NCBI RefSeq assembly: GCF_006546655.1
Contig: NZ_VIAQ01000019.1
Location: 1-64,000, forward strand
Source of the DNA: Methanolobus vulcani
GTDB lineage: Archaea; Halobacteriota; Methanosarcinia; Methanosarcinales; Methanosarcinaceae
DNA: 64,000 bases
Direction: 5' to 3'
Both the position numbers and the translations under genes were made by a program. The notes under the pieces are model-generated. The model saw only the letters and a list, made by a program, of their open reading frames with translations, was not told the DNA's origin and did not search any database. Shown piece by piece: positions 1-9,479 of this stretch (positions are counted from its first letter, which is position 1; every line of letters starts with the position of its first letter).

Positions 1-14
1 GGGTGCACTAATAA

Positions 15-87
15 TGGACTTGCAGGGATTCGAACCCTGGGCCTTCGCCTTGCAAAGGCGACGATCTTCCAACTGATCTACAAGCCC
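15..87 (-). tRNA. tRNA-Ala (UGC)
   Basis: The minus strand folds as a tRNA: a 7-bp acceptor stem (GGGCTTG with CAAGTCC, one G-T pair), a T arm around GGTTCGAATCC, and a 7-nt anticodon loop with TGC. It lies just downstream of 16S in the same direction, the usual place for tRNA-Ala in euryarchaeal 16S-23S spacers, so it is presumably processed from the rRNA precursor. The CCA end is not encoded after the discriminator A. Confidence 0.96.
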
Positions 88-144
88 ATAGAAGATTCAC
101 TTATTGAATCTTGCCTTTTTTCTTGAATCTGACAGTCTTTCGAT

Positions 145-160
145 TTCTGACCGGTAAGTG
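145..160 (-). other. 16S precursor processing stem, 3' side
   Basis: This stretch is complementary, with one bulged base, to 1793-1807 on the other side of the 16S gene (TTCTGACCGGTA pairs throughout, then GTG with CAC). In archaea such a helix around 16S carries the bulge-helix-bulge cut by the tRNA splicing endonuclease. Pairing is seen directly; the processing role is known from the family. Confidence 0.75.
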
Positions 161-187
161 GTGATAGACTTTGTGTCTATCATGCTT

Positions 188-1661
<1,474 letters not shown>

Positions 1662-1792
1662 TGTTAATCCACACACAAAGTATTGTTTATTTTGGAAGTC
1701 ATTAGGAATCAGTCGGAAAGAACTCTCTTTGAGAGAATATTTCCTATTTGCACATAGTTGGTTAATTCCTTAATTTTTGTTTAGTAGTTATA

Positions 1793-1807
1793 CACTACCG
1801 GTCAGAA
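1793..1807 (-). other. 16S precursor processing stem, 5' side
   Basis: Leader partner of the 145-160 segment; the two arms pair over 15 bp with a single bulge, enclosing the whole 16S gene. It marks the mature 5' leader as at least 130 nt long. Confidence 0.75.
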
Positions 1808-1923
1808 TTAACCGAACTGCCAAATCCAACGTCAGACAGAAAAAACTTCTGTCTCCACTTGTAAGGCGGTGATTGTAAGTGTTTTCGCGCAATTTGCGCG
1901 GACTCCTTCAAAGGTCACAATCG

Positions 1924-1931
1924 TATATATA
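1924..1931 (-). promoter_or_regulatory. Probable rRNA operon promoter (TATA box)
   Basis: On the minus strand a TATATATA box follows a purine-rich stretch (CGAAAGC) that could serve as a BRE. Transcription would start about 25 nt downstream, near 1900, and give a leader of about 240 nt before 16S. Additional promoters further right, up to 2100, cannot be excluded because the region is AT-rich with several TATA-like strings. Confidence 0.6.
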
Positions 1932-1935
1932 GCTT

Positions 1936-2506
1936 TCGAACACAAGGTTCGAAGCCAAAGGATTGACCTTTGATCACACCTGCCATGATGAAATGAAAGT
2001 TATTACTTCATCGAATGATTCTCGCGAACAAATAATCTGATGCGGAAGCCGCATCATTGTGCTCGTCGCGAGCACCCCTACATAACAGGCTTACTATAAA
2101 AACGTTGCGGATAGCAAGTATGAAATGACCATTACTTAGCGAAAATATGTGATAAAATACAAAATTGATAGAATAGTGAACCCAAGATATTCATGAGAAT
2201 TGCCCATAAATTACAAATTCTCTATTAATTTCCTGTTCAAACAACATCCTCGCCCAATTTAGCACAATTACACATTTACGTCTGTTTTCAAAATAGTGTT
2301 TAGAACAAATACCACATTGCTGCCTCATCATAATCACCATAAGCAGATTTGTGTTTCCAGTCATGTATTTATACCACTACACATGATTAAAAAATAATAT
2401 CAGACATGCAAAGATAAAATTTGCATTGTAGCGTGATGTTCATAGACCATCCATGTGAAGGATATAACATACGCCCTGAAAAACAAGACCAGGAGTCAAA
2501 CGGAGT
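1936..2506. other. Intergenic region between the rRNA operon and a secreted peptidase
   Basis: No convincing coding frame. The sequence is AT-rich, with a small GC-richer hairpin-prone stretch near 2040-2075 (GATGCGGAAGCCGCATC pairs with itself, followed by GCTCGTCGCGAGC, also self-complementary). The divergent promoters of rRNA and the 2507 gene must lie here. For the latter, AGGAG sits about 11 nt before the ATG. Confidence 0.5.
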
Positions 2507-3694
2507 ATGAGCGGATCGGGGGATCCACATAACATCAATAGCTGTGGCTATGCATATGCAGGCAAAGTAGTTGCAACTCTGCTTTCTATTTTGATATTAT
2601 GCACATGCAATGTTGCTTCTACTAAAGAGACCGATATGCTGTACGGTATTGAAAGTTCACTGCCATCAGACACAGTCCTGGATGTTCCGTATTATAATCA
2701 GGGAAACACTAACTGGTGCCTTTACTATTGCCTTACCATGATGTTCAATTATAATGGAAAGGACATTGAAACATGGGAAATAGCAGATTACTTTGACTCA
2801 GGATATTACGACACTTTTTCCGAACAATACAACCCATCTGACACTTCCATTGAGGATTATGCAGAACAAGAGCATTCATTGGAAATTAGAAGAATTATAT
2901 GGGGATTAACCATCACAGATTTTGACAACGAAACCTTTGATGACCTGATAAAGAGTAATATAAATAACGGACAACCTGTCCTCATGGCATTCCAATACAT
3001 GAATTCAGATGAAGAAAAAGAAGGACACGCAATACTCGCAGTAGGATATGATGAGCAGTACATCTACCTCACTGACTCCAGTGGTGCCATCACAAGAGGA
3101 GTCTTTGGCAGTGATAACGGTTACATTGCAGTACCAGTAAGCTGGGAAGATTTCAATGAAAAACTTGTCAGCAACATTTCACCCCGGAACATGGCATACA
3201 CCTTCGAAGTCATAAGCGAAGCACCCGAAAACTCAACCGAAGGTTCCATCTACCTGACAGACCGCAGTGACAATGGATTCAGTTGTCTGACTTTCACTAA
3301 TAGATACGAAGAAAATGACACCGGACTGTTGAGATTTGACGGCACTTATGAAAATGGATACAGTATAGTTGACAGCACTGACCTGACCAGCCCCAGAGAA
3401 CCTGAAGAATCGGATAGCATGTCTGTGTACTTTACTGTGGCAAATCCCACATCCGAAGAAAGCAGATATACAGTGACATACCAGTTTGTGAACGTTGAAA
3501 CCGGAGAATCAATTAATGGTTTTGACTACACAACAAGTTTCGACCTGACAGCATACAATACTATTTCAAAAGGAATTAATTACTCCAATCAGCTATATTC
3601 TGTGAATTCGGGAAGTTATAGAGTTATGATCAGTCTTTTTGATAATGAAATGGAAGAGATTGATAATATTGGTATTGATCTTTGTGTAAATTGA
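2507..3694 (+). CDS. Secreted C39-like cysteine peptidase domain protein
   Basis: A 395-residue exported protein. A hydrophobic segment near residues 22-37 (ATLLSILILCTC) looks like a signal peptide or lipoprotein signal. Residues about 60-200 resemble the Peptidase_C39_2 papain-like fold: a PYYNQGNTNWCLYYC segment places the candidate nucleophile Cys in N-W-C, and HAILAVGYDE gives the candidate His, followed by an aspartate in the LTDSSG turn. The C-terminal half is Thr/Ser/Tyr-rich and probably beta-structured, without a family I recognise. It stands alone, read away from the rRNA operon. A role in cleaving surface peptides is inferred only from the fold. AGGAG lies upstream at a usable distance, supporting the first ATG. 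Confidence 0.7.
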   Translation: MSGSGDPHNINSCGYAYAGKVVATLLSILILCTCNVASTKETDMLYGIESSLPSDTVLDVPYYNQGNTNWCLYYCLTMMFNYNGKDIETWEIADYFDSGYYDTFSEQYNPSDTSIEDYAEQEHSLEIRRIIWGLTITDFDNETFDDLIKSNINNGQPVLMAFQYMNSDEEKEGHAILAVGYDEQYIYLTDSSGAITRGVFGSDNGYIAVPVSWEDFNEKLVSNISPRNMAYTFEVISEAPENSTEGSIYLTDRSDNGFSCLTFTNRYEENDTGLLRFDGTYENGYSIVDSTDLTSPREPEESDSMSVYFTVANPTSEESRYTVTYQFVNVETGESINGFDYTTSFDLTAYNTISKGINYSNQLYSVNSGSYRVMISLFDNEMEEIDNIGIDLCVN

Positions 3695-3754
3695 TCACTT
3701 TATGAGGTTTAAAAGCATCATCAATAAAAACACTCTAATGAATATAGAAACTGG

Positions 3755-3809
3755 TGCGGGAGGTGCGATTCGAACGCACGAACTCCTACGAGACAGGGTC
3801 CTAAGCCCT
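3755..3809 (-). pseudogene. 3' half of host tRNA-Leu (UAG), cut by element integration
   Basis: The minus strand reads the 3' half of a tRNA-Leu: anticodon stem and loop (AGGGCTTAGGACCCTG), long variable arm, T arm and CTCCCGC acceptor strand. From the variable arm to the 3' end it equals the intact copy at 23878-23962. The CCCTG of its anticodon stem does not match the 5' half of the intact copy, but pairs exactly with the CAGGG in the orphan 5' half at 24058-24100. The two halves therefore come from one host gene split by insertion. Beyond the loop it runs into unrelated sequence beside the integrase gene. Confidence 0.9.
3797..3809. repeat. Attachment core, left copy
   Basis: GGTCCTAAGCCCT, identical to 24058-24070. 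It covers the anticodon loop and part of the stem of the split tRNA-Leu. Just inside, ACAGGGTC occurs again (3814-3821) after its copy at 3793-3800 overlapping the core, a possible arm-type site. Confidence 0.8.
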
Positions 3810-3846
3810 ACTTACAGGGTCACGTAATATTTATTACTGTATAAAG

Positions 3847-3862
3847 CATACTAGATAGTATG
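3847..3862. promoter_or_regulatory. Palindrome over the integrase start codon
   Basis: CATACTAGATAGTATG, a perfect inverted repeat with 7-bp arms, whose last three bases are the integrase ATG. It could be an autoregulatory operator or an accessory integrase site, since it lies within 60 bp of the attachment core. No Shine-Dalgarno is visible, so the mRNA may be leaderless, from the TATA-like AATATTTATT near 3826-3835. Confidence 0.5.
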
Positions 3863-4993
3863 AAATATGCGCCTGAGGTAGAAGGAGAGAACAAAGAACC
3901 CCTTGAAGATTATGCCAGGAGTCTTGATCTTAATAACTTCAAGGAAACAACAATCAACACTAAGCTATGGAAAGTTTATACCTTCCTGAAATTCCATGAT
4001 AACAAAAATGTCAATGATATAACTAAAAAAGACATTGAGAACTACATCCTCTACCGAAGGAAGAACAACAAACCAAAAACAGTTCATAATGACATTGTGG
4101 ACCTGAGACTTTTCTTCAAGTGGCTAAAGCCTGAAAATGACTTCTTTGACAATATCAAGTCAAGGGCACCAAAGAACCACTTGCCAACCAAAGAGATAAT
4201 TGTTCCTGCAGATATCAAAAAACTATTACCTGCCTGCAAGACACAACGTGATAGAGCTATTGTTATGTCCTTCTGGGATAGTGCCGCAAGAGCTACTGAG
4301 ATACTCAATCTGGACCTTAGACATGTAGAGATAGATAAATACGGAGCTGTGATAGTTGTCGAAGGCAAAACTGGAATGAGAAGAATTAGACTCATTGAAG
4401 CAGTACCGGACCTTCAAGCATGGATAAATCAGCACCCCAACAAAGACGACCCCAATGCACCTTTATTTGTCACATTCAGAAATAGCGGAAAAGAACCAAA
4501 AAGGCTTGACATACGCACAGTTCAGAACATGCTAAAGACAGTAGCAAATGATGCAGGTGTTAAGAAAAATGTACACCCACATGCATTCAGACACGGAAAG
4601 CTCACTGACCTTGTCAAACGTGGGTTCAAGGAAACAGAATTAAGGATAATCGCAGGTTGGGAAGCAGATTCCAAAATGCCTGCCACCTACATCCACCTAT
4701 CAGGAGATGACGTGGAAAAGAAGGTCCTAGCATCCTACGGAATAATAGAAGATGAGACTAAAAAGGAAAAGCTGGAACTAAAGCCAATAGAATGCCCTCG
4801 CTGTAAAAGCCTTAACCCACATGATGCAAAATATTGTAGTAGCTGTTCAATGGTCCTTGACCAGAAAACAGCAATTAAGATGGACTCTGAAATGAAGACA
4901 GCCGATGACAAACTTACCCAGCTCATGCAATCAAAGGTTGATGAATTAGTAGAAGCTCGAATTAATGATGTTCTTAAGAAGATAAACGTTTAA
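3860..4993 (+). CDS. Tyrosine recombinase / integrase with C-terminal zinc ribbon
   Basis: Site-specific integrase of 377 residues. An N-terminal SAM-like core-binding domain (about 20-105) is followed by the catalytic domain. The visible catalytic set is R144 in SAARATE, H241-x-x-R244 in HPHAFRHG, the GW motif near 262, and Y277 in ATYIHLS. After it comes a zinc ribbon (CPRCKSLNPHDAKYCSSC, about 312-330), common in euryarchaeal integrases, and a short helical tail. It lies 50 bp from the left attachment core and is read into the element, so it most likely catalysed insertion into tRNA-Leu. The gene is whole, so excision may still be possible. Its 3' end overlaps the convergent downstream gene by 20 bp. 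Confidence 0.93.
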   Translation: MKYAPEVEGENKEPLEDYARSLDLNNFKETTINTKLWKVYTFLKFHDNKNVNDITKKDIENYILYRRKNNKPKTVHNDIVDLRLFFKWLKPENDFFDNIKSRAPKNHLPTKEIIVPADIKKLLPACKTQRDRAIVMSFWDSAARATEILNLDLRHVEIDKYGAVIVVEGKTGMRRIRLIEAVPDLQAWINQHPNKDDPNAPLFVTFRNSGKEPKRLDIRTVQNMLKTVANDAGVKKNVHPHAFRHGKLTDLVKRGFKETELRIIAGWEADSKMPATYIHLSGDDVEKKVLASYGIIEDETKKEKLELKPIECPRCKSLNPHDAKYCSSCSMVLDQKTAIKMDSEMKTADDKLTQLMQSKVDELVEARINDVLKKINV

Positions 4994-5903
4994 GATCAAA
5001 GGAAGGCCAATGTGCATATCTATCTTTTTCATCTTTCTCTAAAATAGGATTAAATGAAGGGTCCATTATGTCATTAACTAAGAAATGAACTCTTTTAACA
5101 TCCAATCTGAGCTGTTCACGATCTTCTTCTGCTGTCAAAAGTTCTAAAAATGGGTAATCACACAAAATTTGCTCAAATAAAATAGGTACTTTACTTTTAT
5201 CAAGTAGACTCTCAAAATGCTTAACTCTTGGAGTCAAAGAACTCAAAGCTTTATCATGAATCTCATTGAGAAGTTGAACTTGTTTATCCTCAGCAACCAC
5301 CTCACTTTCGACTATGGCAGCGGCTATTGTAGACACCGATATAAATCGACCTTGTTTTAAGTGCTTGGCTAAAACTTTGTGTTCATAAACAAGCCATCCT
5401 GAAAGCTCCTCACAATCGTAGATACCCAATACAACATATAGAGCCTTGTAAGAATATTTAAGACATAATTGTATCACTTCTTTTTCGTTTGCTGAAAAAG
5501 CATTGTGGCCTGAAGATACCCGTTTATTTTCAAAAATAGAAATCAGATTATCAATTTGTGACTTATAATAGTCTTTTGTCATGATATGATCAATCAGGCT
5601 TTTTGAACCCTGTGCATACAAGTAATTCAAAACGTCTGTCATATCGCCCAAGTAGTAATGTTCGGTATATTTATACCGAGTAGCACATTTTTTTTCTGAT
5701 AACAAAATACCCTTATCTATCAGCTCTTCACATTTTCCTTTTAACCATGATTTATCAGCTTTAAACTCACGTGCAATTTCTGCAGCATATGTAGGCTCAT
5801 TGTTGTTATTAATGAGATACATGATAATCTTTTCATCTGTTTTATTTAAGAGATATTCTTTAGCATAATCATCTGAAGTATAATCCGAGTTCAAATCATC
5901 CAT
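4974..5903 (-). CDS. Winged-helix protein of the integrated element, function unknown
   Basis: A 309-residue protein. Residues about 20-80 look like a winged helix-turn-helix (DEKIIMYLINNNNEPTYAAEIAREFKADKSW... then a wing), suggesting DNA binding. The rest is mostly helical and matches no family I know. It may be a transcription regulator of the element or a copy-control factor. It is convergent with the integrase and overlaps its end by 20 bp. An inverted repeat (5946-5971) flanks the TATA-like AATATAAATC of its own promoter, which fits autoregulation. Confidence 0.6.
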   Translation of the reverse strand: MDDLNSDYTSDDYAKEYLLNKTDEKIIMYLINNNNEPTYAAEIAREFKADKSWLKGKCEELIDKGILLSEKKCATRYKYTEHYYLGDMTDVLNYLYAQGSKSLIDHIMTKDYYKSQIDNLISIFENKRVSSGHNAFSANEKEVIQLCLKYSYKALYVVLGIYDCEELSGWLVYEHKVLAKHLKQGRFISVSTIAAAIVESEVVAEDKQVQLLNEIHDKALSSLTPRVKHFESLLDKSKVPILFEQILCDYPFLELLTAEEDREQLRLDVKRVHFLVNDIMDPSFNPILEKDEKDRYAHWPSFDLKRLSS

Positions 5904-5945
5904 GCCAGATAATTTTCAAACAAACTATTTGAAGACATCTAACTT

Positions 5946-5971
5946 GTGGGGATTTGATTTATATTCCCCAC
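5946..5971. promoter_or_regulatory. Inverted repeat around a promoter, likely operator
   Basis: GTGGGGA and TCCCCAC (7-bp arms, 12-nt spacer) enclose a TATA-like element read leftward toward the winged-helix gene, whose ATG ends about 43 bp away. The layout fits repression by a dimeric regulator, possibly that gene's own product. The same stretch may also serve the rightward cassette at 6179. Confidence 0.5.
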
Positions 5972-6178
5972 TGGTAGGGATTAATTTTCTGTCACCTACA
6001 ACTTATGATACTATTTATAACAGTACTCCAATCTTGCATCTGAGGAACAATTCCTCTAAACTCGACAAAGAGTAAACTGAACAGATAATTGAACAAAAAT
6101 GTAGAATCTGCACCGGTCCAACAAATCTTGGCGGATAGTGAACCGATGCACAAACGCGCACGTTGGGAGTGCACATTG

Positions 6179-6376
6179 ATGAATAGTAGCATATCAGGTA
6201 TTAAGCCTTCTATTGAGAAAGTAGATGAACAGATAATCGAACACATGCCCCAGTCATTCCAACTGATGCTCAGGATAGAGAAACTAGCAAACGAAAAGCT
6301 GGATGATCTTCTGGAACCTGTTAGACGTGGAGAAATGACCCTTGAGGAACTCAAAAGGTCAAGGGGGTTATTGTGA
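6179..6376 (+). CDS. Small helical protein upstream of the replication-like gene
   Basis: 65 residues if started at the ATG with GGGAG about 9 nt upstream. A longer in-frame start at 6089 has no such site. The product is charged and helical (VDEQIIEHMPQSFQLMLRIEKLANEKLDDLL), ending in an LEELKRSRGLL segment. Its stop codon overlaps the start of the next gene, so the two are translationally coupled. I do not recognise a family. A helper or control protein for the downstream gene is a reasonable guess. An 18-bp near-repeat (TGAACAGATAATTGAACA, 6078-6095; one mismatch at 6226-6243) occurs upstream and within it. Confidence 0.6.
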   Translation: MNSSISGIKPSIEKVDEQIIEHMPQSFQLMLRIEKLANEKLDDLLEPVRRGEMTLEELKRSRGLL

Positions 6377-8265
6377 TGGATGCTTCATCTAACTTCATAG
6401 TTGACAGAGATGCCAACAAAATAATTATTGAGAAACTGTTTGGTGATGAAAGCAAAATACCGATTGCTGATGTCAAATCCTATGAGCTACCTACCTTTTT
6501 CTGGAGATCTACAGAATCAGTGTTTGAAGATCACAAACAGAACAAATATGATATTGACCTTTTTAACCGATTTCAAGAAGATATCTGTTTATTTGATTCT
6601 TTCCTTGGAGATGCACCTATTCCCTTCAGCGAACTTTTAGGAAAGCACCTTGGAATTACTGAAATTGAAAAAATAGAACATTATTACGGCAAACCTGAAG
6701 ATATTGAGAGATTGGCCGAGTTCAACGACATAATATGCGATTACTACAGGAAAAATGGCCACAGAATAAAGATTGACAGATTCTTAAAGAATGAGAAATC
6801 AAAATTCTCGAACTTTAAGAGGGAGTTTGTCAGAGATCGATATCTTGAATGGGACACCCTACTGACGGACGACTTTTACAAGCACGACTCAGAACATATC
6901 GAATACCCAACATTGATGATCGACAGGATAAGCCTGCAGGTTTACTCCAAGGATTACCTCACTTACAAAGGTGACGTAAAAAAGACAATAAAAGATACAT
7001 CTCGCCGATTTCAAATAGAAGCACTAGTAGAACGCTACATGCGTCATAAAAATGAATTATCTAAAAGAGGCTATTCAATAGAAGACATAGAAGATTATGC
7101 TGAAAACTGCTTGCCTGCTGATCTGGAGGAAGAATACGATTTCATGAAACATCGTTCCATACTCACAGACTATAATCTAACATCAGTACCAAAAGTCTAC
7201 AAAGATTCCTATTTATGGGAAACTGAAGGAGTAACATACCGCTTCCGGCACAATCCTCCAAAAGGTGCTCCGGTCTCACTTTTCATCTATGCCAATCTGC
7301 AAAGGATAGTCTACAAAAAGATGAAAGAAGACATTCCAGAAATAGAAGAAGCATTCAATAATGAACTACTGGATGAGAACAACTTCATTCCTATAGGTTT
7401 TGAAAAAGAATACCAGAAATACGAACTTGAAGCCCTCCAAGAGCTGAAACACAAAGCCAAAAAAGCATACTATATGATGCTTGAAAGAGATGGTTTTGAG
7501 CAGGAAGAGATCAGAAAGTCACCTCTTGAGTTCAACATCAGCCAGATAGAGATATGCTGGAACACTCCACTCCCACTTGACCCAATCAAACACATGAAGA
7601 AAGTAATGGACAACTACCACTCCTATAATCTCATGGATTCCAGCTTTCACGACAATACGCCTCTTCTTGTCACAAAATACGTGTCTGACATAGAACCCAA
7701 TACAACAAGATTCTCACACAAGATATACAAGAAGACAAAAAAGAACCTGAGAAATGAAATTGTCCTGGGCAATGAACTAAAACTCTCTGCAGACATAGGA
7801 AATGGCCGCAAACCAATTTATGCACAATTCTTCATCCACCCAGAGCAGATGAAACGCTACATGTATGCAAAGCTAATATTCCACTTCACCCGAAGAACAT
7901 CAGGATTTGACAAGGAAAAATACCAGCATGGTTATCATCAATGGGCAAAGAGCAATTCCGATGTGACTGATGAGGATAAAAAGCAGTATCTTACTGCATA
8001 CCTGCAATCTACAAACCTACACGAATCATTCAAAGACATTTCCTTCTTTAATAATCTGGTAAACGAACTAAGAACAAAAGGATTTGTGACCCGAAAGTTC
8101 TTCCGTCCACGAAGTGACAGGTTCTTTGATAAGAATGTCAGTAAATCTGGTGATTTTGAAAGGATTAAGCGTGGAAGATACAGGATCAGACACGGAAGTT
8201 ATTTAGAGGATATTGCGAGCAATTATATAAAGTTTAGAGACATAGTCTTGCGGCCAGTCAGATGA
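6373..8265 (+). CDS. Large element protein, possibly a replication initiator
   Basis: 630 residues, starting at GTG (6373) or the ATG directly after (6376), coupled to the upstream small gene. I recognise no certain family. Near residues 385-395, ISQIEICWNTPLPLD, followed about 60 residues on by TRFSHKIYKKTKKNLRNEIVL, recalls the layout of phage/plasmid replication proteins of the gene II/X and Rep_trans type (a hydrophobic strand with acidic residue, then Y-x-K and L-R-x-E). No clear HUH metal-binding motif is visible, so the assignment is weak. Charge is high and there is no membrane segment. Its size and position behind an element regulator make replication or transfer of the element the likeliest role. 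Confidence 0.45.
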   Translation: MMDASSNFIVDRDANKIIIEKLFGDESKIPIADVKSYELPTFFWRSTESVFEDHKQNKYDIDLFNRFQEDICLFDSFLGDAPIPFSELLGKHLGITEIEKIEHYYGKPEDIERLAEFNDIICDYYRKNGHRIKIDRFLKNEKSKFSNFKREFVRDRYLEWDTLLTDDFYKHDSEHIEYPTLMIDRISLQVYSKDYLTYKGDVKKTIKDTSRRFQIEALVERYMRHKNELSKRGYSIEDIEDYAENCLPADLEEEYDFMKHRSILTDYNLTSVPKVYKDSYLWETEGVTYRFRHNPPKGAPVSLFIYANLQRIVYKKMKEDIPEIEEAFNNELLDENNFIPIGFEKEYQKYELEALQELKHKAKKAYYMMLERDGFEQEEIRKSPLEFNISQIEICWNTPLPLDPIKHMKKVMDNYHSYNLMDSSFHDNTPLLVTKYVSDIEPNTTRFSHKIYKKTKKNLRNEIVLGNELKLSADIGNGRKPIYAQFFIHPEQMKRYMYAKLIFHFTRRTSGFDKEKYQHGYHQWAKSNSDVTDEDKKQYLTAYLQSTNLHESFKDISFFNNLVNELRTKGFVTRKFFRPRSDRFFDKNVSKSGDFERIKRGRYRIRHGSYLEDIASNYIKFRDIVLRPVR

Positions 8266-8394
8266 ATTTCCTATAGCCCAAAATGGCATTTATCCCTCTA
8301 TGAAACCAAAGATTTAATCGAGAATGTTCGACTTTAAAAGTAGTATAAGTAATCTATATTATAGCTTATAGATACCTATAATAACCTTTATATC

Positions 8395-8414
8395 ATAATA
8401 TTGCGCAATATTAT
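8395..8414. promoter_or_regulatory. Perfect 20-bp palindrome at a promoter
   Basis: ATAATATTGCGCAATATTAT, fully self-complementary, placed between TATA-like strings (CTTTATATC just before, TTATTTATAC just after) and 70 bp ahead of the 47-residue ORF at 8484. This is the expected layout of an operator for a small autoregulated gene. Which protein binds is unknown. Confidence 0.6.
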
Positions 8415-8483
8415 TTATACTATGAATCAGTACAAGTGACAAGTTAAGCAGCATTATAATTAGTGATTTCAGGAGTGATAAAC

Positions 8484-8627
8484 ATGTTCAGGAAACAAAT
8501 TCGTAAATTATCTGCACTTAAACACAAGTCAACTTCATTAAATAAGTTGACATTGGACGAAAGAGCATTACTGGACAATTTTGTAGAAGAAAATCGTGAT
8601 TTGCTAAAAACCTTAGCAAAAATGTGA
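8484..8627 (+). CDS. 47-residue protein, candidate antitoxin or regulator
   Basis: ATG with AGGAGTGAT about 5 nt upstream; the product is basic at the N-terminus (FRKQIRKLSALKHKS) and helical and acidic toward the end (LDERALLDNFVEENRDLL). It sits behind a 20-bp palindromic operator and ends tail-to-tail, without a gap, against the Fic/Doc gene. A small, probably autoregulated protein next to a toxin suggests an antitoxin. However, the two genes face each other rather than forming the usual operon, and there is no clear Phd or inhibitory Fic motif. Confidence 0.5.
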   Translation: MFRKQIRKLSALKHKSTSLNKLTLDERALLDNFVEENRDLLKTLAKM

Positions 8628-9185
8628 TTATTCATTTTTCTCTTCTTTTTCTTCATTTATATTTTTGTAATAATCATTAGGTATACATGTCAATAGAACC
8701 TTCACAAAAAGATATACAATACCTATTTCTTTCCTTTTCAACATCCAGTTAAGCAAAAATTCTATTCGCCCCATCTTACGTGAATTCTGTCTCAACCAAG
8801 TCTCAATGAAATCCACATCAACTTCATATCTTGCTATTTTTAAAAGGAACTGTAATCTTTCGTCTTCAGTTGCAATGATTTTATACCCTTCGGCTTCCAG
8901 TAAAATATAGGCAACAGCAAACCCAGTCCTTTTGTTTCCATTTCGAAATGCATGACGGCACGTAATAGAATCGAGCGCAAACGCAGCATTCTGGAACACA
9001 CTATTATTAGAGTGTATTCTCCATTCGAACAAAGTTTCTAGTGAACCAATTTCATGTATTCCTGGTAAATAATCATCAGGATTCAGCGCCTTGTCAAACT
9101 CTATAATATAATCATGGATTTCGATAACCTTCTCAACATTCAAATCAACAATAGGTTTTCGGTCCATTCTACGACAAAACTCCAC
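8628..9185 (-). CDS. Fic/Doc family toxin-like protein
   Basis: 185 residues from a GTG at 9185; an ATG six codons on (9167) with GGAG about 12 nt before it is equally likely. The Fic-fold active loop is HAFRNGNKRTG (near residues 78-88). The GNKR form is nearer to Doc, a kinase of elongation factor Tu, than to AMP-transferring Fic proteins with GNGR. The position that is Asp/Glu in canonical Fic motifs is Asn here. Doc-like features upstream include the IEIHDYII and GIHEIGSLE segments. The tail beyond residue 130 is longer than in Doc and includes a hydrophobic stretch. Likely a stability or abortive-infection module of the element. Confidence 0.8.
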   Translation of the reverse strand: MEFCRRMDRKPIVDLNVEKVIEIHDYIIEFDKALNPDDYLPGIHEIGSLETLFEWRIHSNNSVFQNAAFALDSITCRHAFRNGNKRTGFAVAYILLEAEGYKIIATEDERLQFLLKIARYEVDVDFIETWLRQNSRKMGRIEFLLNWMLKRKEIGIVYLFVKVLLTCIPNDYYKNINEEKEEKNE

Positions 9186-9302
9186 TTTTAAAGCTTAAAG
9201 CTTTTGATTCTGTATTTTCAAAATAGATCAACGGTAAATATTATTTAACCCAATATAAACAGTTGTCTGTAAATTGAAAGTATTCCGAAAACACCCAAAA
9301 TA

Positions 9303-9314
9303 GGAAGATCTTCC
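9303..9314. repeat. 12-bp palindrome GGAAGATCTTCC
   Basis: Perfect palindrome in the non-coding region between the Fic/Doc gene and the cas operon. It shares the GGAAGA...TCTTCC arms with the longer palindrome at 9382-9399, so both may bind one factor. Confidence 0.5.
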
Positions 9315-9381
9315 AACATCATTTCAAGAATAATCATTTTACATATACAAACTTTGTAGTTCCAACATCAATATAAGGCCT

Positions 9382-9399
9382 TGGAAGAATTCTTCCAAT
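9382..9399. repeat. 18-bp palindrome TTGGAAGAATTCTTCCAA
   Basis: Perfect palindrome 79 bp after a related 12-bp one. No gene starts immediately next to it, so it could be a replication or partition site of the element rather than a promoter operator. Confidence 0.5.
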
Positions 9400-9479
9400 T
9401 GTTTTGCCTAATCGGAAATTACTTTTTGATTTTTAAAGATAAGTACCCATATGATTTCAAGCATTATCCTTCAAAACAA

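Noticed and set aside
4084-4435. Antisense frames within the integrase gene
   Set aside because: Shadows of the coding strand; the integrase frame has all catalytic motifs.
5992-6354. A 120-residue leftward frame opposite the small gene at 6179
   Set aside because: It has low-complexity Ser/Phe composition, no ribosome-binding site and opposes a coupled, charged helical gene.
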